A DNA stretch of 64,000 nt, from NCBI RefSeq assembly GCF_014204625.1, contig NZ_JACHLU010000017.1:43333-107332 (forward strand), in the 5' to 3' direction. Below, one piece after another: positions 1-8,811 of the stretch. The DNA is from Gillisella vitis. Lineage in GTDB: Bacteria > Pseudomonadota > Alphaproteobacteria > Rhizobiales > Rhizobiaceae. The position numbers were made by a program, and so were the translations under genes. Below the pieces are notes generated by a model, which ran no database searches, was not told the origin of the DNA, and saw only the letters and a program-made list of their open reading frames with translations. Position 1 is the first letter of the stretch. The number at the start of each line of letters is the position of its first letter.

Positions 1-690
1 TGCCATGCAGGCGTCGATCAGGCGTTTTGCGGCTTTGGCACGAAGAGGCTCAAGCCCCTGCCCCGTGGCCATTTTGGCAAAGCCATGGGCCAGACCTTTC
101 AGCGGCACGGCGTAGGTGGGAATGGAACAGCCATCGGTGCCGCAAGCGTCGTGGTCCAGAACAGCACCCGTGAGGCTTTGCAGGGTGGCGCGAATGTCGC
201 GTTGCAGCGGGTGGCCATATTCCACATAGCCTTTTGGATCATAGCCGGAATGGACGCAGGCGCAGACAAAGCCCGCGTGCTTGCCAGAGCAATTGTTGTG
301 CAATGCTGTTGGCTTTTCCAATGTGCGCGCCTGATGGATCAGGGTTTTCTGATCAAACGACCAATGGGCACCGCATTCCAGCACATCCCCATCACGGCCC
401 GCTTTGGCCAGCATGCTTGCTGCCGTTGCCACATGCGCATCCTCGCCGGAATGGGAGGAGCAGGCCAGCGCCAGTTGGCGGTTATCCAGCCCATAGGCAT
501 CGGCAGCGCCGCTCTCGATCAGCGGCAAAGCCTGCATGGCCTTGCAGGCCGAGCGCGGAAATGTCGGCGCATCAATATCGCCCGCTGAAAACACCACCTC
601 GCCGTCGCCATCCACCACCACGGCCACACCATGATGACGGCTCTCAACGCGATTGCCACGAGTGACTTCAACAGTGATGGGATTGCGCAT
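1..690 (-). CDS. L-asparaginase II, partial (C-terminus outside window)
   Basis: The reverse strand from 690 reads MRNPITVEVTRGNRVESRHHG and continues open to base 1, 230 codons with no stop, so the gene runs off the left edge. The sequence matches the rhizobial/thermolabile asparaginase II family (PF06089): an early Ser-Arg-His-His segment, ACSSHSGEDAHV, LHNNCSGKHAGF, a CGTDGCSIPTYAV block and a KMATGQG block are all visible. The family hydrolyses asparagine to aspartate and ammonia in the cytoplasm. I chose the ATG at 690 because GAGGT lies 8 nt upstream; an in-frame ATG at 705 has no recognisable ribosome binding site. The family call is firm; the full length cannot be judged. Confidence 0.85.
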   Translation of the reverse strand, partial: MRNPITVEVTRGNRVESRHHGVAVVVDGDGEVVFSAGDIDAPTFPRSACKAMQALPLIESGAADAYGLDNRQLALACSSHSGEDAHVATAASMLAKAGRDGDVLECGAHWSFDQKTLIHQARTLEKPTALHNNCSGKHAGFVCACVHSGYDPKGYVEYGHPLQRDIRATLQSLTGAVLDHDACGTDGCSIPTYAVPLKGLAHGFAKMATGQGLEPLRAKAAKRLIDACMA

Positions 691-756
691 GACAGACCTC
701 GACATGGGATAAGATGCTGCTGTGATAAACACGGCTTCATGCCTTGCCAACCGTCT

Positions 757-2670
757 TTACAGAAAAGGCTCCACTCTCGCTGGCAAAGCAGGTACATCGA
801 TATGGTCTGGCTCCAGCCCCGCCCGCGCCCGCTCTGCCATCATCTCATAGGCCTGCTCCAGATGGCGGGTGAAGCGCTCCGTATCAAACAGCGGCCTGAT
901 GGCGCGGTTTTGCGCCAGCCGCGCTCTCACGGCATCAAGATGGCCTTTCTCTGTTGCATAGCGCACAGCCTTGGCAACAAAATCATCCCCGTCTTCCGCC
1001 ACCAGTTCCGGCAGATCAATCGCCCGCAACAGGCTTTCCGACACCCGGGAGGCAAAACTTTTGCCCTTCTTGGTCAAGACCGGCACACCAGCCCACAAAA
1101 GATCAGAGGTTGTGGTGTGGCCATTATAGGGGAAACTGTCCAGCGCCAGATCGGCCAGTCCAAGCCGATTTATATGCTCGGCATAGTGTTTTTGACTGGC
1201 AAACAGGATGCGCTGGGGTGCAACGCCCTGCCGTGCAAATTCTGCGGTCAAATTTTTCTGCTGCGCATCACCGGCACACAAAATCCACAACAGGCTGTCC
1301 GGTACAGCCACCAGCACCCTTGCCCAGAGATCAACCGTTTCAGGCATGATTTTGGCGCTCCCATTGAAGGAGGCAAACACAAAACGATCATCCGGCAAAC
1401 CGTTTTCAGCCCGGCGACTGGGCTGTGGCAAAGCGCGGGTGATCGAGCCATTGCTTTGATAGCACTCCGGCAGGCGACACAGTTTCTCAGCAAAACCAGA
1501 TGCGTCGCAATCGGGGGTGACGACGGGGTCGGTCAGCGCATAATCCAGCTCAATACCGCCAACCGAGCCGGGAAACCCCAGATAAGAGACCTTGATGGGG
1601 GAGTCAGACCCATTGATGATGCCGAGTCTTGCGCCAAACGTATGCCCCTTCAAATCCACAAGAATGTCGATGCCGCGTCGGGAAATCTCTGCCACCACCT
1701 CCTCGTCGGAGCGCTCACGCACCGTAACGACGTTGGCCTGAATGGCGGGTGGCCAGTTTTTTTGCGCCTGCGCCGCATCTGCCGGAGAGTGGCAGAACAA
1801 TGTCACCTCAAAACGCTGCCGGTCATGGGCCAGAAGAACATCATAGAGCAATACCATGGTTGCATGGGCGTAAAAATCGGATGATACATAGCCAATCCGC
1901 AGCTTTTCGCCCTTTGGTCGAATGGCCCGGCGCGGTCCCTGCCGCTTGAGCTGAAATCGGCTGCTGCCAAGGGAATCGATGTCTGGACGCGCCAGCAAGG
2001 CGGGATCATCACACCAGAGCCGACGCGACAATGCGGTTTCGCGCATCAGAACGGATGCGATAAAGGGATCATCGACGGCGCTTAAGCGGGCAATCCATTG
2101 TCGTATCGCCGGAAAATCAAGCAGGGAACGGCAGGAGATGAAATGATTGACCGCAACAAAGCTGTCATCAGGACTTTCCGCGTAACGCTGGTCCACAAGA
2201 GCCTTGAGCGTCAGCCGCTGGCGGGTGGCCGAGTAATGGTTCACCGCCAGTTGCAAGCCGCGGCCCTGACGCATATCCACCTTGGGCAGCAGCAGATTGA
2301 GCGCATCCGAGGCACCGGCGGCAAGCAGACCTTCACCAACAGCGATCAGAAAATCGCTGTCATCCACATTCAGCAATGCCGCTTGCAAACCAATGCTGGC
2401 CAGACGATCAAACGATTTTGCCGTGATCAACAATTGCGCCGCATATTTGAGAAACACGCTCTGCTGATCCGGCATCAATCTGGCGGCAGCAAGAAAGCTG
2501 TCGGCGGCATTCAGATTGTCGCCCAGCTTCATCTCGATATTGCCAATCAGCATATGCAGCGGGCCTGCATTGTCTTTTTGCCTGTCCCTTGCTGCTTTGG
2601 CGGCTGTCAGCGCGTCAGTCAGCTTGCCAGCCTTATAGGCGAGAAGCGCTTCTTCAAATGTATCAGCCAT
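757..2670 (-). CDS. GT41 (SPINDLY/OGT-like) glycosyltransferase, second of tandem pair
   Basis: Encodes about 637 aa. The N-terminal 230 or so residues are alpha-helical and TPR-like (FEEALLAYKAGKLTDALTAA). The C-terminal 380 carry the OGT catalytic fold: RIGYVSSDFYAHATM with the conserved His, ILVDLKGHTFGARLG, YLGFPGS, a FNGSAKIMPET segment with the conserved UDP-binding Lys, and LDSFPYNGHTTTSDLLWAG with ASRVSESLL. GT41 enzymes move a sugar from a UDP-sugar to Ser/Thr (or Asn) of cytoplasmic proteins; the target here is unknown. The ATG at 2670 overlaps the stop of the upstream paralogue by 8 nt and matches its N-terminus; an in-frame ATG at 2712 would add 14 residues without a good ribosome binding site. 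The two genes are clearly a duplication and co-transcribed. Confidence 0.85.
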   Translation of the reverse strand: MADTFEEALLAYKAGKLTDALTAAKAARDRQKDNAGPLHMLIGNIEMKLGDNLNAADSFLAAARLMPDQQSVFLKYAAQLLITAKSFDRLASIGLQAALLNVDDSDFLIAVGEGLLAAGASDALNLLLPKVDMRQGRGLQLAVNHYSATRQRLTLKALVDQRYAESPDDSFVAVNHFISCRSLLDFPAIRQWIARLSAVDDPFIASVLMRETALSRRLWCDDPALLARPDIDSLGSSRFQLKRQGPRRAIRPKGEKLRIGYVSSDFYAHATMVLLYDVLLAHDRQRFEVTLFCHSPADAAQAQKNWPPAIQANVVTVRERSDEEVVAEISRRGIDILVDLKGHTFGARLGIINGSDSPIKVSYLGFPGSVGGIELDYALTDPVVTPDCDASGFAEKLCRLPECYQSNGSITRALPQPSRRAENGLPDDRFVFASFNGSAKIMPETVDLWARVLVAVPDSLLWILCAGDAQQKNLTAEFARQGVAPQRILFASQKHYAEHINRLGLADLALDSFPYNGHTTTSDLLWAGVPVLTKKGKSFASRVSESLLRAIDLPELVAEDGDDFVAKAVRYATEKGHLDAVRARLAQNRAIRPLFDTERFTRHLEQAYEMMAERARAGLEPDHIDVPALPARVEPFL

Positions 2671-4609
2671 CACATCCACCACTCTGGCAGGCCGCCTTGT
2701 GCTCACTGGCATGAGGCAGTGCCGGTATATCCATGCTCACAGGCGGCAGTTTCTGGCGCGCCCGCTCTGCCATCATCTCATAGGCCCGCTCCAGATGCCG
2801 GGTGAAGCGCTCCGTATCAAACAGCGGCTTAATGGCGCGATTTTGCGCCAGTCGCTGCTTCACCTCCACCATCTGCTGTGGGTTCTGAGCAAGCGCAATC
2901 GCCTTTGCCACGAAGGCATCGGCATCAGCCGTCACCAGATCCTCAAGGCCAATCGCATTCAGCAGGCTTTCAGACACCCGCGCCGCAAAGCAGTTGCCCC
3001 TTTTGGTCAGAACCGGCAAACCCGCCCACAACATGTCCGAGGTGGTGGTGTGGCCATTGCAGGGAAAAGTGTCGAGCGCCAGATCGGCGAGTGTCAGTCT
3101 ATTGACGTGAAGCGCATATTCCTGCTTTTCGGCAAAATATAACCGATCCGGATCGACACCATTGCTGGAGAAAGCGTCGCGCAAATTTTTCTGAGTAAAC
3201 GAGTCCCAGCACATAATCCACAGCAGGCTATCGGGAACGGCCGTCAGAGTCCGGGACCATAGGCTGATCGTCTCAGGGGTGATTTTCTGTACACCATTGA
3301 ATGATGCAAATATAAATGCGCCATCTGGCAAACCATAGTGTTCGCGGCTGCGCAATTGCGGTTTTGGACGACTGGAGGTGCTGTTGGGTTGATAGGTTTC
3401 TGGCAGCCTACAGAATTTTTCCTGATAAAAAGGAGCGGCATTGTCGGGCGTCACGATTGCATCCGAAATGACATAATCCAGATCAACACCATGAACAGGT
3501 CCGGGAAACCCAAGCCAGGTCAGTTTGACTGGTGCGTTGGACAGATTGACAATACCAAGTCGTGCCCGGGGTGAATGGCCTTTGAGATCCACCAGAATAT
3601 CAACCCCGCAACGGTCTATTTCGGCGGCGGCATCTGCATCAGAAAGGTCACGAATGGAAACAATCTCACGACGGAGCAGCTCCGGCATTTGTGCCTGCGT
3701 GGCTGCGGCCTTGGCATCCGTGTAGCAAAACAGTGTGATCTGGAAGCGATCACGATCATGCGCCACAAGTCCATCCAAAAGCAGCATCATGGTCGCATGA
3801 GTTGAAAAATCGCTGGACAGATAACCGATATGCAGCCTCTCACCCACTCCCCGCATCAAACGGCGGCTGGCAGGGCGCGCCGCGTAACTTGCCACCAACT
3901 GGCGGCTCTGCAAAGTTGGGTAGGCTTGCAGCCGTTCATCCTCGCACCAGAACAGACGCGCCAGAGCATCTTCCCTCTCTAAAACCGCCACAGCAAAAGG
4001 TGTGTCCAGGGCCTGCATCATCTTCTGGTGGCGGGCAATGGTGGGAAAGTCAGCCCGGATTTGTGCCGAGGAAAGCCGTAAGGTTTCAATCACCACATCA
4101 TCTGGCAGCGTCTGCTGCACCTCGGCAAGCAAGGCATCCATCGCTTGCAGATCGCCATCCATCTGCAACAGATTCAGGGCAAAAAACATCGCAGGCCCGC
4201 TGTTGCGATCCAGAAAACCGATCAGACTGCATGCAGCCTTGCGCGCTGGCGCATCCCATGGCTCAACAATGGTCTGAGCCATGCTGAGCACAAATGCGGC
4301 ATCCGCCGAATTGGCCAGAGCCGCTTTAAGGCCAATGCCCCGCAGCCGATCGGTTTCCCCCGCCTGCTGATAGAGCGTGGCTGCCAGCTTCAAAAACACC
4401 GGGCTTTGGGCCGGATTGTTTTCAGATGCAAGGACAAAAGCGTCCCCCGCACCGGCCCGATCTCCCTGCTTTGCCAGAATATTGCCCATCAAGGCCTGCG
4501 CCATGGCGTAATCGGCGCGATCATGGCCCGGCACGGCGCGCGCCTTGCGCAAGGCGTCCTCAAAATCACCCGCCTGATAGGCGCGCACGGCCTCCTGTAT
4601 TCTGCTCAC
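2663..4609 (-). CDS. GT41 (SPINDLY/OGT-like) glycosyltransferase, first of tandem pair
   Basis: About 648 aa, colinear with the downstream paralogue. There is an N-terminal TPR-like region (AVRAYQAGDFEDALRKARAV), then the GT41 catalytic region: IGYLSSDFSTHATMML, ILVDLKGHSPRARLG, WLGFPGPVHGVDLDY, FNGVQKITPET and LDTFPCNGHTTTSDMLWAG. Both catalytic His and Lys positions are kept, so the copy looks active. I take GTG at 4609 as start: AAGGAA sits about 10 nt upstream, and the resulting N-terminus lines up with the paralogue. An in-frame TTG at 4645 is possible. It is the first gene of a two-gene unit, and a terminator on the same strand (about 4757-4783) separates it from upstream transcription. 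The substrate is unknown. Confidence 0.85.
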   Translation of the reverse strand: MSRIQEAVRAYQAGDFEDALRKARAVPGHDRADYAMAQALMGNILAKQGDRAGAGDAFVLASENNPAQSPVFLKLAATLYQQAGETDRLRGIGLKAALANSADAAFVLSMAQTIVEPWDAPARKAACSLIGFLDRNSGPAMFFALNLLQMDGDLQAMDALLAEVQQTLPDDVVIETLRLSSAQIRADFPTIARHQKMMQALDTPFAVAVLEREDALARLFWCEDERLQAYPTLQSRQLVASYAARPASRRLMRGVGERLHIGYLSSDFSTHATMMLLLDGLVAHDRDRFQITLFCYTDAKAAATQAQMPELLRREIVSIRDLSDADAAAEIDRCGVDILVDLKGHSPRARLGIVNLSNAPVKLTWLGFPGPVHGVDLDYVISDAIVTPDNAAPFYQEKFCRLPETYQPNSTSSRPKPQLRSREHYGLPDGAFIFASFNGVQKITPETISLWSRTLTAVPDSLLWIMCWDSFTQKNLRDAFSSNGVDPDRLYFAEKQEYALHVNRLTLADLALDTFPCNGHTTTSDMLWAGLPVLTKRGNCFAARVSESLLNAIGLEDLVTADADAFVAKAIALAQNPQQMVEVKQRLAQNRAIKPLFDTERFTRHLERAYEMMAERARQKLPPVSMDIPALPHASEHKAACQSGGCDG

Positions 4610-4756
4610 GCTGTGTCTGTTCCTTAAAATTGCATAGGCTCGCAATCGGTCTATTGGTCCGACTTTGCATGAAGCTGGAGGCGGCCTGTCGTTGCAGCTT
4701 TACAATGCCGGGTCCAGACGCAGACCAGGAGTCAGACGCAAACCCGAAGCAAGACG

Positions 4757-4783
4757 CAAAAAAGGGCCGCTTGCGCGACCCTT
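4757..4783 (-). terminator. Rho-independent terminator
   Basis: On the reverse strand an 8-bp stem (AGGGTCGC / GCGGCCCT, one mismatch) closed by a GCAA tetraloop is followed by TTTTTT. It lies directly after the small frameshifted ORF (stop at 4791-4793) and in front of the GT41 pair. Confidence 0.75.
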
Positions 4784-4790
4784 TCCTGTT

Positions 4791-4935
4791 TTAAGCTTTC
4801 ATGAGCTTGATATGCACAAAGGCCGTGACCCGCATCAGCGGATCACTGAGGAAGGCGTGGTCAGACCGGGGGCTGCCCCTTTCCGTTCATCACCATCCCA
4901 AAGCCCCTATTGCAGATCGAAATCTCATTAGACAT
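4791..4935 (-). pseudogene. Small ORF of about 48 codons with an apparent single-base frameshift
   Basis: Too short for usual gene callers. The reverse strand has an excellent ribosome binding site (AAGGAAGGTGAT) before ATG at 4935, giving MSNEISICNRGFGMVMNGKG then QPPV and TGA at 4861-4863. The +1 frame takes over exactly there and reads SDHAFLSDPLMRVTAFVHIK then LMKA and TAA at 4791, immediately followed by a strong terminator. Deleting one C from the run of five C's at the junction would join both halves into about 48 residues. The parts together look like one small gene: SD, ORF, terminator. It could be a real mutation, a sequencing error in a homopolymer, or programmed frameshifting. I do not recognise the protein. 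This fills most of the 450-nt gap between 4610 and 5060. Confidence 0.5.
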
Positions 4936-5060
4936 TGGATCACCTTCCTTTCTCTATGTTGACGATAAGAAGAAGGTAGGTCACAAACTGCGCTCTAGCA
5001 AGGCACGAAAGATAAAACCTTGCATTGTTGAGTGATGGCTCAACAATCAGACCCCTCTTC

Positions 5061-6062
5061 TCAATTCAATGTCAGCATGATCTTGCCGATGTGGTTGCTT
5101 TCCTCCATCAGTCGATGTGCGTCAGCCACCTGCTCAAACGGCAGAACGGCATGGATCACCGGGGCGACCGTGCCATTTTCCAACAACGGCCAAACCTCTG
5201 ATCGCAGATCATCGCGGATGGCGCGTTTTTCTTCGGCACTGCGCGGGCGCATGGTGGAGCCTGTCACGGTCAACCGCTTGACCATGATCGGGGCAAGATT
5301 GACCTTCTCGGCCACAGCCCCTCCCAGAAAAGCGATGATCGACAGGCAACCATCCTTGGCCAGCGATGCGATGTTTTTCTCAAAATAGGCAGCGCCAATC
5401 ATATCAAGAATGACATCCACGCCCTTGCCGTCAGTCTCGGCTTTGATGACGGCGGCAAAATCCTCTGTTTTGTAATTGATGGCGCGCCTGGCCCCAAGCT
5501 TGATGCAGGCCTCACATTTTTCATCCGAGCCTGCGGTGGCAAACACATCGGCCCCAAAGGCCTTGGCAAGCTGGATGGCCGTGGTGCCAATACCGGAGGT
5601 TCCGCCGTGGATCAGCACAGTCTCGCCCTCAGTCACACCGGCCATCTGAAACAGATTGGCCCAGACGGTAAAAAAGGTTTCCGGCACCGCGGCCGCCTTG
5701 ATGGCATCAAAGCCCTTGGGCCAAGGCAGGGTCTGACCAGCGGGCAGAACACAGAATTCGGCATAGGCACCGCCATTCGCCAGACCGCAGACCTTATCGC
5801 CGATGAAGAACTCGACCACGCCCTCGCCAACGGCCACCACTTCGCCTGCCACTTCCAGCCCCAGCACGAGGCTTGCATCTTTTGGCGGCGGATAGGTGCC
5901 CTGACGTTGCGCCACATCCGGGCGATTGATGCCAATGGCGGCCACTTTCACCATCACTTCGCCGGGCCGCACCTGAGGCACAGGCCCCTCTGCCATGCGC
6001 ATCACCTCAGGACCGCCGGAGCCGGATAGATCAATATAGCGCATTCTGGCGGGAAGTGTCAT
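5061..6062 (-). CDS. NAD(P)H:quinone oxidoreductase, zeta-crystallin-type MDR
   Basis: 333 aa medium-chain reductase without zinc ligands. The N-terminal GroES-like domain contains [17 protein letters not shown] and [13 protein letters not shown]. The nucleotide domain contains [21 protein letters not shown] (AxxGxxG-like NADPH motif) and NYKTEDFAA. The PIG3/QOR family reduces quinones by one electron with NADPH. ATG at 6062 is preceded by AGGAGC at 7 nt; an upstream TTG at 6086 reads without support. The gene stands alone, followed by the small ORF at 4791-4935. The exact substrate cannot be read from the sequence. Confidence 0.85.
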   Translation of the reverse strand: MTLPARMRYIDLSGSGGPEVMRMAEGPVPQVRPGEVMVKVAAIGINRPDVAQRQGTYPPPKDASLVLGLEVAGEVVAVGEGVVEFFIGDKVCGLANGGAYAEFCVLPAGQTLPWPKGFDAIKAAAVPETFFTVWANLFQMAGVTEGETVLIHGGTSGIGTTAIQLAKAFGADVFATAGSDEKCEACIKLGARRAINYKTEDFAAVIKAETDGKGVDVILDMIGAAYFEKNIASLAKDGCLSIIAFLGGAVAEKVNLAPIMVKRLTVTGSTMRPRSAEEKRAIRDDLRSEVWPLLENGTVAPVIHAVLPFEQVADAHRLMEESNHIGKIMLTLN

Positions 6063-6171
6063 TGCGTTGCTCCTGAAATTGGCCAATCACGTCCGTTGCG
6101 AGACAACAGATAAGCGATCACACCGGCCATTTAAAGGCGTCCGATTGACGCGCAACCCATGCAGACATCCA

Positions 6172-7977
6172 TCAATCCATCACTCGGAACCGGGAGATAT
6201 GCAGACCAGTTTCGCTTTCCTTGGCATATTTCTTGATGGCGGCAATCTCGGATGAAAGGCGATTGACATCATCAATCACCAGCCCGGTCGGCAATTCCAG
6301 CACCCCAATGGAGCAACGCATCAGGGCGAAATCCCGCGTGATGCCATGGCGGTCTTCGCCGCGAATCCGCCCGGAGGCGCGATCTTCCGGCGAATACAGC
6401 TCGGCAACATCACCGTGGAAATCCGAGAGCAGGCGATCGAGAATCTCTCTCAGCTCGTCGCCCGTCCAGTCACTCAGGCCAATGAAAAAATCATCGCCCC
6501 CGACATGGCCCAAAAACACACCATCGGCAAAGAAATAGCGCCGCATCAAAGCCGCAAACAGCGAAATGGCATGGTCGCCCAGATGAAAGCCGTAATGGTC
6601 ATTGAAGGGTTTGAAATTGTCAAAATCACAGTAGCAGAAATGCCGGAACCCATCGCTGTCGCGTCCCGCATCCTGCATGAAGCTGCGAATGGCGCGATTG
6701 CCCGGAAGGCCGGTCAGAGGGTTTTGCTCCTGCGCACTCTTCAACTGTTTCTCGTTGATGATGCGGATCAGCGATGCCGCCGAAATCACCCCGGCATAGC
6801 GCATGTTTTCGGTCAACAGCACACAATCACTGCCCTCTGTATTGGCAAAAATCGCCATCAGCCGATCGGCATCCGCATCCAGCCCCACCACAGGGGCACG
6901 GTCAACAAAATGCGAAATGGTGCGCTCATACACCTTGTTTTTCAACAGATCCCGGCCAAACGGCTGGTAGATATATTCCTTCAGGTGGATCTCGTGAATA
7001 ATGCCGCGCGGCTCGCCATTGGCGTTGAGAACCGGAAAGAAGGATTGCCGCGGATTGCGCCGGAAGAGGTCAAACACGCTTTCAATCGTGTCGTTTTCAA
7101 ATACGGTTGGCAGCCGCTCAATCTGCTTGCGGATCAGAATTTCATCGAGCGACTGACTGCTGCTGCGCGTTTGCCCCACCTCGCGCAAATGAGGATAGGC
7201 AGGCAGAAGCTCTGCCAGATGCGTTGTGGGTCTGGCAATCAGCCAGCCCTGCACCAGATCCACCCCAAGTTCCCGGCAGGTGATAAATTCACCTTCCGTT
7301 TCAATGCCTTCGGCTATCACCCGCACACCCAGCACATGGGCAATCTGCACGATGTTTTTCACCAGATGCCGCTTGCGCGAATTGCCATCCACACCGGAGA
7401 TGAAGTGCCGGTCGATCTTGAGATAATCCACCGGATAATCGCACAACAGCTTCATCTCGGCATGGCCAACGCCAAAATCGTCAATGGCCAGTTTGAAGCC
7501 TGCGCGGCGCAATCGCATGACCAGATCGGCAAACTCCGGCACATTGGTGTTGTCAAACCGCTCTGACAGCTCAAAACACACCGACGAGGGCGCAATGCGG
7601 GCCGCCTTCAGATGGGTCAGCAGGGCATCCACCATGGCATCGCCAAACGGAATGAGCCGCACATCCAGATTGATGAACAGGGTCAGGGTGGCGCGATCTG
7701 CAAGGGTTGCGAATTTGGCCAAAGCACGGCTGGCCACCATCTGCTCCAGCGCCAGAAGCTGACCAACAGCCTCGGCCTGATCCAGAATGTCCAGCGGCGT
7801 TTTAAAACCGATCCGCTCCTGCCCGCGCATCAGCGTCTCATAGCCGAAGACTGCACCTGTCTGTACTTCGACAATCGGCTGAAGTGCATTTTCAACCACG
7901 AGCTTCGCCAGGGTCAACAATTGATCACTCGCAAAACGACGTACTCCACCCACATCCGTCGCAAGGCTGACTGCCAT
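6172..7977 (-). CDS. EAL - CBS pair - GGDEF c-di-GMP signalling protein
   Basis: 601 aa. Residues about 25-265 are an EAL phosphodiesterase domain with key residues kept: YETLMRG, FINLD, CFELSER, IDDFGVGHAE, LKIDRHFI and AEGIETEGE. Residues about 290-405 are two CBS modules. Residues about 425-595 are a GGDEF domain with the signature as GGDDF, which is still compatible with cyclase or GTP-binding function, plus NPLTGLPGN at its start. No membrane segment is visible, so it is likely cytoplasmic. The CBS pair suggests control by an adenine nucleotide, which is inference. This EAL-CBS-GGDEF order is a known bacterial architecture; whether net activity is synthesis or breakdown of c-di-GMP is open. 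ATG 7977 has GGGGAA upstream. Monocistronic. Confidence 0.9.
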   Translation of the reverse strand: MAVSLATDVGGVRRFASDQLLTLAKLVVENALQPIVEVQTGAVFGYETLMRGQERIGFKTPLDILDQAEAVGQLLALEQMVASRALAKFATLADRATLTLFINLDVRLIPFGDAMVDALLTHLKAARIAPSSVCFELSERFDNTNVPEFADLVMRLRRAGFKLAIDDFGVGHAEMKLLCDYPVDYLKIDRHFISGVDGNSRKRHLVKNIVQIAHVLGVRVIAEGIETEGEFITCRELGVDLVQGWLIARPTTHLAELLPAYPHLREVGQTRSSSQSLDEILIRKQIERLPTVFENDTIESVFDLFRRNPRQSFFPVLNANGEPRGIIHEIHLKEYIYQPFGRDLLKNKVYERTISHFVDRAPVVGLDADADRLMAIFANTEGSDCVLLTENMRYAGVISAASLIRIINEKQLKSAQEQNPLTGLPGNRAIRSFMQDAGRDSDGFRHFCYCDFDNFKPFNDHYGFHLGDHAISLFAALMRRYFFADGVFLGHVGGDDFFIGLSDWTGDELREILDRLLSDFHGDVAELYSPEDRASGRIRGEDRHGITRDFALMRCSIGVLELPTGLVIDDVNRLSSEIAAIKKYAKESETGLHISRFRVMD

Positions 7978-8162
7978 GAAATTCCCCGTTTGAAATCAAT
8001 AAAGTCTGACATGAGGATGACCCGAAAATACTGAAGCAATACTTGATCGTTGATGAAGTTTTCATGACAACTCTGGAGTTACACACCAAAAAATAAAAAT
8101 CCGAAACACGCTGGCAATCATCAAGAGCAGGAGTGCCGTGGCCAGAGATAATATTTTTATTG

Positions 8163-8176
8163 ATTGATCGATCAAT
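8163..8176. promoter_or_regulatory. Probable BetI operator palindrome
   Basis: A perfect 14-nt palindrome ATTGATCGATCAAT lies 37 nt upstream of betI in an A+T-rich promoter stretch. BetI is a TetR-family repressor that controls its own operon in response to choline, so an autoregulatory operator is expected here. No footprint evidence is available. Confidence 0.6.
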
Positions 8177-8212
8177 TAAAAATAAACTGATTGTCATCAA
8201 AAGGAAAGAGCC

Positions 8213-8809
8213 ATGCCAAAACTGGGAATGGAGCCGGTGAGAAAAAAAGCACTGGTCGATGCCGCACTGAAAACCATAGGCCTGCATGGCTCTCTGGCAG
8301 TGACCATGTCACAGATTGCCCGCAATGCTGGCGTCTCTCCTGCGCTTGCCCATCATTATTTTGGCTCCAAAGAGCATTTGCTGATCGAGACCATCCGCTC
8401 CTTGCTGCGGCAATTGCGGACAGACACGGTGCGCGAGCTTGGCCGTGCCGCAACGCCGGCAGAGCGGATTTCCGCCTTGATCCGCGTCAGCTTTCAGGCG
8501 GATCAATTCACCCCGGACACGATTGCCGCCTGGCTGGCCTTCTATTCCGAAGTGCCACGCTCGGACGCCACCCGTCGGCTGTTGCTGGTCTATGCCCGCC
8601 GCCTGCGCTCCAATCTTTTGCACGCGCTCATCACGCTTTGCCCGAGAGCGGATGCCGAGCGCATTGCCGAAGGCACGGCGGCAATGATTGACGGGCTGTA
8701 TATCCGCCAAAGCCTGCGGGCAGCACCGCTGTCCATTGATGCCTCTGTCACATTGGTCGAAGATTATGTCAGCAGCCAATTGCGCGCCATTGAGCGGGAG
8801 ACGAATTGA
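8213..8809 (+). CDS. betI: Transcriptional repressor BetI (TetR family)
   Basis: 198 aa. The N-terminal TetR helix-turn-helix is clear (VTMSQIARNAGVSPALAHHY then FGSKEHLL), and the C-terminal ligand domain matches BetI (AAWLAFYSEV, RRLRSNLLHAL, IDGLYIRQSL). BetI represses the choline to glycine-betaine genes until choline is present. AAGGAAAGAGCC precedes the ATG at 8213. It is the first gene of betI-betC-betB-betA, and betC follows 2 nt after its stop. The palindrome at 8163-8176 is the likely autoregulatory site. Confidence 0.95.
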   Translation: MPKLGMEPVRKKALVDAALKTIGLHGSLAVTMSQIARNAGVSPALAHHYFGSKEHLLIETIRSLLRQLRTDTVRELGRAATPAERISALIRVSFQADQFTPDTIAAWLAFYSEVPRSDATRRLLLVYARRLRSNLLHALITLCPRADAERIAEGTAAMIDGLYIRQSLRAAPLSIDASVTLVEDYVSSQLRAIERETN

Positions 8810-8811
8810 CC

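Noticed and set aside
2098..2805. Long rightward frame antisense to the GT41 genes
   Set aside because: It mirrors well-supported glycosyltransferase coding sequence and shows no domain or ribosome binding site; several similar long antisense frames over bet, cys, ppdK and smc genes were dismissed for the same reason.
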